Source of the DNA: Verrucomicrobiales bacterium
Lineage (GTDB): Bacteria > Verrucomicrobiota > Verrucomicrobiia > Limisphaerales > UBA1100
NCBI GenBank assembly: GCA_002724615.1
Contig: PBPF01000162.1
Location: 1-8,006 of the forward strand
DNA: 8,006 nt
Reading direction: 5' to 3'
Shown one piece after another: positions 5,904-8,006 of the stretch. The translations under genes were made by a program, and so were the position numbers. Within the stretch, counting starts at the first letter, position 1. Each line of letters begins with the position of its first letter. The notes beneath the pieces were generated by a model. The model searched no databases, was not told where the DNA came from, and saw only the letters and a list, made by a program, of their open reading frames with translations.

Positions 5904-6676
5904 GCGCGAAGTCCCTCCTCTATCAGCCGCAGGTACCGTGAGTTGTTAAAACTCCACGAGCCGGAAAACGGGTCGTCAATATCTCGCAAAATCTTGTGGG
6001 CTAGGAACATGGCCATTGTCATCGACAAGACCATCAGGTTGTGAATCCAGAGATTGTGTACCCCCATGAGTACAAGCCCTGCAATCAGTGTTAGCGACAT
6101 GAACTCGATCAAGGAATAAATGGTCGGTGGGATTCTCTCGTTTGCATGGTAGATTCTGCGCGTTCGGAGGGTGGTCACAAGCGTGAGTTTTTCTATTATT
6201 GCATTAAGCGCCACGCTGTCATTGGCATCCTCAACCCGGATTTCATTGGTCGCTTGAATCAGCATATTGATCTCCGGCGAGGAAAATTCATTCGAGCTTT
6301 CCGCCTTGCCCGACATCGAATCCCATTCCCGCTCCGCCACCGAGCTAGCGTAGGCAATCAGTGCCTCACGTGTACCCTGTACCGCAGTTTGCTGATTCTT
6401 GTCAAAATACAACAGCATGTCATGGATATCCTGTAATGCGCTGATCTCCGCGTCGATCGTCTGATCTAGCGAAGCAAACCGCCCCAGTGCTTCTACTAAG
6501 ACAAATCCCACTACCACTGCGTACAAAATCCCCATCACAGCCATGTACGCTGTCCATGACACTACGTCCTCGATTTTTCCTTCATACGAGAGGTACGTGC
6601 GCGATAGGTAAGTCAATACCGCGCTAAGCACCATCAATGTCAACAGCATCCAGTAAGCACGAAAGGATTTGGACAT
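5900..6676 (-). CDS. DUF4239 family (bestrophin-like) membrane protein
   Basis: A 258-residue protein with two N-terminal membrane segments (about 7-24 and 41-62), a soluble, mostly helical, acidic middle (about 65-182) and two C-terminal membrane segments (about 186-205 and 209-228). It then has the motif DIDDPFSGSW (232-241). This 2+2 layout with D-x-D-x-P-F-x-G-x-W after the last helix matches DUF4239, a family without an established function, described as bestrophin-like and so possibly channel-related. It follows the PQQ-propeller gene by 12 bases and is probably co-transcribed with it. The gap (TTTTCCCCAACC) offers no ribosome-binding site. Its TAG stop and the protease 2 TAG stop are the two strands of one CTAG palindrome. 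The family call is good; the role is unknown. Confidence 0.85.
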   Translation of the reverse strand: MSKSFRAYWMLLTLMVLSAVLTYLSRTYLSYEGKIEDVVSWTAYMAVMGILYAVVVGFVLVEALGRFASLDQTIDAEISALQDIHDMLLYFDKNQQTAVQGTREALIAYASSVAEREWDSMSGKAESSNEFSSPEINMLIQATNEIRVEDANDSVALNAIIEKLTLVTTLRTRRIYHANERIPPTIYSLIEFMSLTLIAGLVLMGVHNLWIHNLMVLSMTMAMFLAHKILRDIDDPFSGSWSFNNSRYLRLIEEGLRA

Positions 6677-6688
6677 GGTTGGGGAAAA

Positions 6689-7969
6689 TCAGTTCCGCTT
6701 TCCGATGCACCACAGGTGTTTGTGCGTGCGGAGTAGGAATTGGCCGTTGGAGACTGCCAGCGAGGAGTTGGTTAGTGTTCCGTCCAGTGGATTGATGCCG
6801 ATGATCTTGAACTTGGGTGACGCATCCAGGACTAATGTCTCCGCCGATTGGTTGGGGATGTAAATTCTGTTCCCCGCAAGCACCATTGAGGACCAGGACT
6901 CCTGTTTCGCTCCTTTTCCTCTTACCCGCTCGCTGTAAAGTACCTTGCCGCTCTTAAGTTCAATGCAGTCGAGAATGCCTGCAGTGTTCAAAATGTACAC
7001 GTGACCGTCGTGAACTACTCCGCTGCCCAGTCGGTTGGGAGTGCGCACCGTTTGCCACAGGCGCCGCGTTGAGGTCACATCATTCTGTCCTCCTGCAGTC
7101 ACCGCCACGCTCGTTCCATAAAAGCCTCCCATGGCAACTACCGTGTTTTCCCCGTAGATCGGCGAGCTGTACACCAGTGGGTTCAGACCTCCGCATGACC
7201 ATAGTACTTTGCCAGTTGACGGGTCGTGCGCGCGGATTTCCCCCGGCGGTGTCATCAGCACTGCCTCGCCCTTACCGTGTGGGATCACCAGTGGCGTTGC
7301 ATAGCTGCACACCCAGTACTTTGTGTCACGATTTCCGCGAAAGCCGTCCGTGCGCCCCTTCGTCTGCACCGGCGGATCCGCTGCGGTCCAAAGGGTGCGC
7401 CCTGTCTGTTTGTCCAGTGCCAGTAAGTGAGCCTTGGGCGATGGCCCGCGGTAGATGTATACGCGGTTGCCATGGATCACCGGCGACACCGCGCTGCCCC
7501 ATTCAAACTCGATTGGCGCCAGATCCTCACGTTTCCATAACAACTTCCCATCGAAATCAAAGCAGTATACGCCCGCTGATCCGAACATTGTCACCACCCG
7601 TTCGCCATCTGTTGCCGGTGACTCCGAGCAGTAGGGGTTCGTCCGGTGCGTTTCCTCCTTCGCTGCGTATTTTACTCCGCGTTGCCACAGCAGCTTTCCA
7701 TTTCGACGATCCAGACATATTAAAGTCCTCCGCTGTTCCTTTTCCAGAGGCTGTGTCAGGAATATCTGATTGCCCCAAGTGACCGGCGTTGAGTTGCCTC
7801 GCTGCGGCAGGTCTATTTTCCAGGCGATGTTTTCTGTGGCGCTCCATTTCACCGGCAGGTTCTTTTCAGAGGTCACCCCCGATCCTCCAGCACCGCGCCA
7901 CATTGGCCAGTTGGCGGCATTCAAAACGGAGGCCAGCGAGATCCACAACAAAAGGCAGCGTGTTTGCAT
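6689..7969 (-). CDS. Secreted PQQ-like (BamB-type) beta-propeller protein
   Basis: A 426-residue exported protein. The signal peptide is residues 1-18 (MQTRCLLLWISLASVLNA), and the mature start ANWPMWRG carries the N-W-P-x-W-R-G motif seen at the head of many planctomycete and verrucomicrobial PQQ-propeller proteins. Blade-type repeats of the form L-D-x-x-x-G-K-x-L-W are visible at 83-97, 134-147, 182-196 and 245-259, with a degenerate copy at 333-347 and possibly one at 378-390. That is enough for a seven- or eight-bladed propeller once diverged blades are counted. Nothing indicates bound PQQ or a dehydrogenase active site, so a binding or scaffold role in the periplasm is more likely than catalysis. 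It is the first gene of a two-gene unit with the DUF4239 gene. The start is set by the signal peptide; only 37 bases upstream are visible and no clear promoter was found there. Confidence 0.9.
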   Translation of the reverse strand: MQTRCLLLWISLASVLNAANWPMWRGAGGSGVTSEKNLPVKWSATENIAWKIDLPQRGNSTPVTWGNQIFLTQPLEKEQRRTLICLDRRNGKLLWQRGVKYAAKEETHRTNPYCSESPATDGERVVTMFGSAGVYCFDFDGKLLWKREDLAPIEFEWGSAVSPVIHGNRVYIYRGPSPKAHLLALDKQTGRTLWTAADPPVQTKGRTDGFRGNRDTKYWVCSYATPLVIPHGKGEAVLMTPPGEIRAHDPSTGKVLWSCGGLNPLVYSSPIYGENTVVAMGGFYGTSVAVTAGGQNDVTSTRRLWQTVRTPNRLGSGVVHDGHVYILNTAGILDCIELKSGKVLYSERVRGKGAKQESWSSMVLAGNRIYIPNQSAETLVLDASPKFKIIGINPLDGTLTNSSLAVSNGQFLLRTHKHLWCIGKRN

Positions 7970-8006
7970 GCGCTGAGGATAAAACCTTGTCTCTCAAGTG
8001 CAAGGG

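Noticed and set aside
5937..5958. Imperfect hairpin (CGTGAGTT ... AACT-C-CACG) after the protease 2 stop
   Set aside because: It lies inside the DUF4239 coding region, has a bulge and is not followed by a T-run. It is too weak to call a terminator.
1..8006. tRNA, rRNA, CRISPR, insertion-sequence ends, toxin-antitoxin or defence genes
   Set aside because: Nothing matching these was seen on either strand. The space between genes is too small and all large frames are accounted for.

Overview
The window holds seven protein genes and almost no non-coding space. It has no RNA genes, insertion sequences, CRISPR arrays or phage genes. The content suggests a PVC-group bacterium, most likely Verrucomicrobiota or Planctomycetota. 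The pointers are a secreted PQQ-type beta-propeller whose mature end begins N-W-P-M-W-R-G, a DUF4239 membrane protein, secreted reprolysin-like proteases, moderately high GC, and a near absence of Shine-Dalgarno sites. The phylum is an inference from style, not proof.

Layout. (1) 1-2560, minus strand: a small quinol-monooxygenase-like (ABM) gene, an iron-type alcohol dehydrogenase overlapping its end by 17 bases, then after 65 bases a secreted protein of unknown function that runs off the left edge. The first two look translationally coupled and could act on the same small oxygenated metabolite; the substrate is unknown. (2) 2561-2688: a divergent intergenic region with an AT-rich patch, one good GGAGG site and two tiny upstream ORFs whose stops fall on the next gene's start codon. 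(3) 2689-5903, plus strand: two tandem, divergent secreted or membrane-anchored zinc metalloproteases (HExxHNxGCxH plus Met-turn), separated by 80 bases containing a strong hairpin. (4) 5900-7969, minus strand: the PQQ-like propeller gene and, 12 bases after it, a DUF4239 membrane protein gene. The last gene's stop codon and the second protease's stop codon are read from the same CTAG.

The strongest signal not explained by genes is compositional. The plus strand is G-rich from about 500 to 3240 and C-rich from about 3700 to the right end, whichever strand the genes lie on. The switch falls inside the first protease gene, near its low-complexity linker. Positive-to-negative GC skew is the pattern expected at a chromosome replication terminus, so the window may straddle the terminus. 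No classical defence, toxin-antitoxin or biosynthetic system was found.
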